Source: Chloroflexota bacterium
GTDB lineage: Bacteria > Chloroflexota > Limnocylindria > Limnocylindrales > CSP1-4
Direction of reading: 5' to 3'
DNA length: 5,781 bases
NCBI GenBank assembly: GCA_003158495.1
Contig: PMJT01000160.1
Location: 15,499-21,279, forward strand
Made by a program: the position numbers and the translations under genes. The notes beneath the pieces were generated by a model. That model did no database searches. It was not told where the DNA came from and was given only the letters and a program-made list of their open reading frames with translations. Positions 5,761 to 5,781 of the stretch are shown here, piece by piece (the first letter of the stretch is position 1; every line of letters starts with the position of its first letter).

Positions 5761-5781
5761 CGCCACGAGGTCGCCACGAGG
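5761..5781. repeat. Tandem 10-base direct repeat at the right edge
   Basis: CGCCACGAGG occurs at 5761-5770 and again, after a single T, at 5772-5781, where the window ends. The period is 11 bases. It lies 21 bases after the reductase stop codon. Whether more copies follow cannot be seen. Confidence 0.5.

Noticed and set aside
1..5781. Idea that all five genes form one dedicated system
   Set aside because: The genes lie in mixed orientations with gaps over 100 bases between the minus-strand genes, and their families share no known pathway; nothing in the sequence links them.

Overview
This is a GC-rich bacterial chromosomal window whose codons mostly end in G or C. It holds five genes: one truncated at the left edge and four complete. 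I see no RNA gene, insertion sequence, CRISPR array or phage gene. The frequent GTG starts, the hybrid sensor kinase and the membrane-anchored protein with a Thr/Pro-rich linker would fit a soil or freshwater GC-rich lineage such as Chloroflexota or a neighbour. That placement is a weak inference; no marker gene is present.

Layout from left to right: (1) 1-981, + strand, the C-terminal part of a hybrid histidine kinase (end of the dimerisation domain, ATPase domain, receiver domain). (2) 1032-2072, - strand, a LacI-family transcription regulator convergent with the kinase, with an atypical DNA-binding helix. (3) 2073-2371, an intergenic stretch holding the regulator's leader, an operator-like inverted repeat and a hairpin after the next gene. 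(4) 2372-3805, - strand, a PLP-dependent class V aminotransferase-fold enzyme that closely resembles the N-terminal desulfurase domain of molybdenum cofactor sulfurase (MOCOS/ABA3) but lacks the MOSC domain. (5) 3944-4657, - strand, a small single-pass membrane-anchored protein of unknown function. (6) 4658-4906, a divergent control region with promoter-like elements and a perfect 9-bp hairpin. (7) 4907-5740, + strand, an aldo/keto reductase of the 2,5-diketo-D-gluconate reductase type with a complete catalytic tetrad.

The three minus-strand genes are separated by gaps of more than 100 bases, so they are probably separate transcription units or a loose one. Nothing in the window ties the five genes into one pathway. 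A LacI-type regulator near an aldo/keto reductase hints at sugar or carbonyl metabolism, but they are about 2.8 kb apart and not adjacent. I found no convincing new multi-gene system. The most interesting items are the stand-alone MOCOS-like enzyme, the structured leader of the reductase gene and the regulator's unusual DNA-binding helix.
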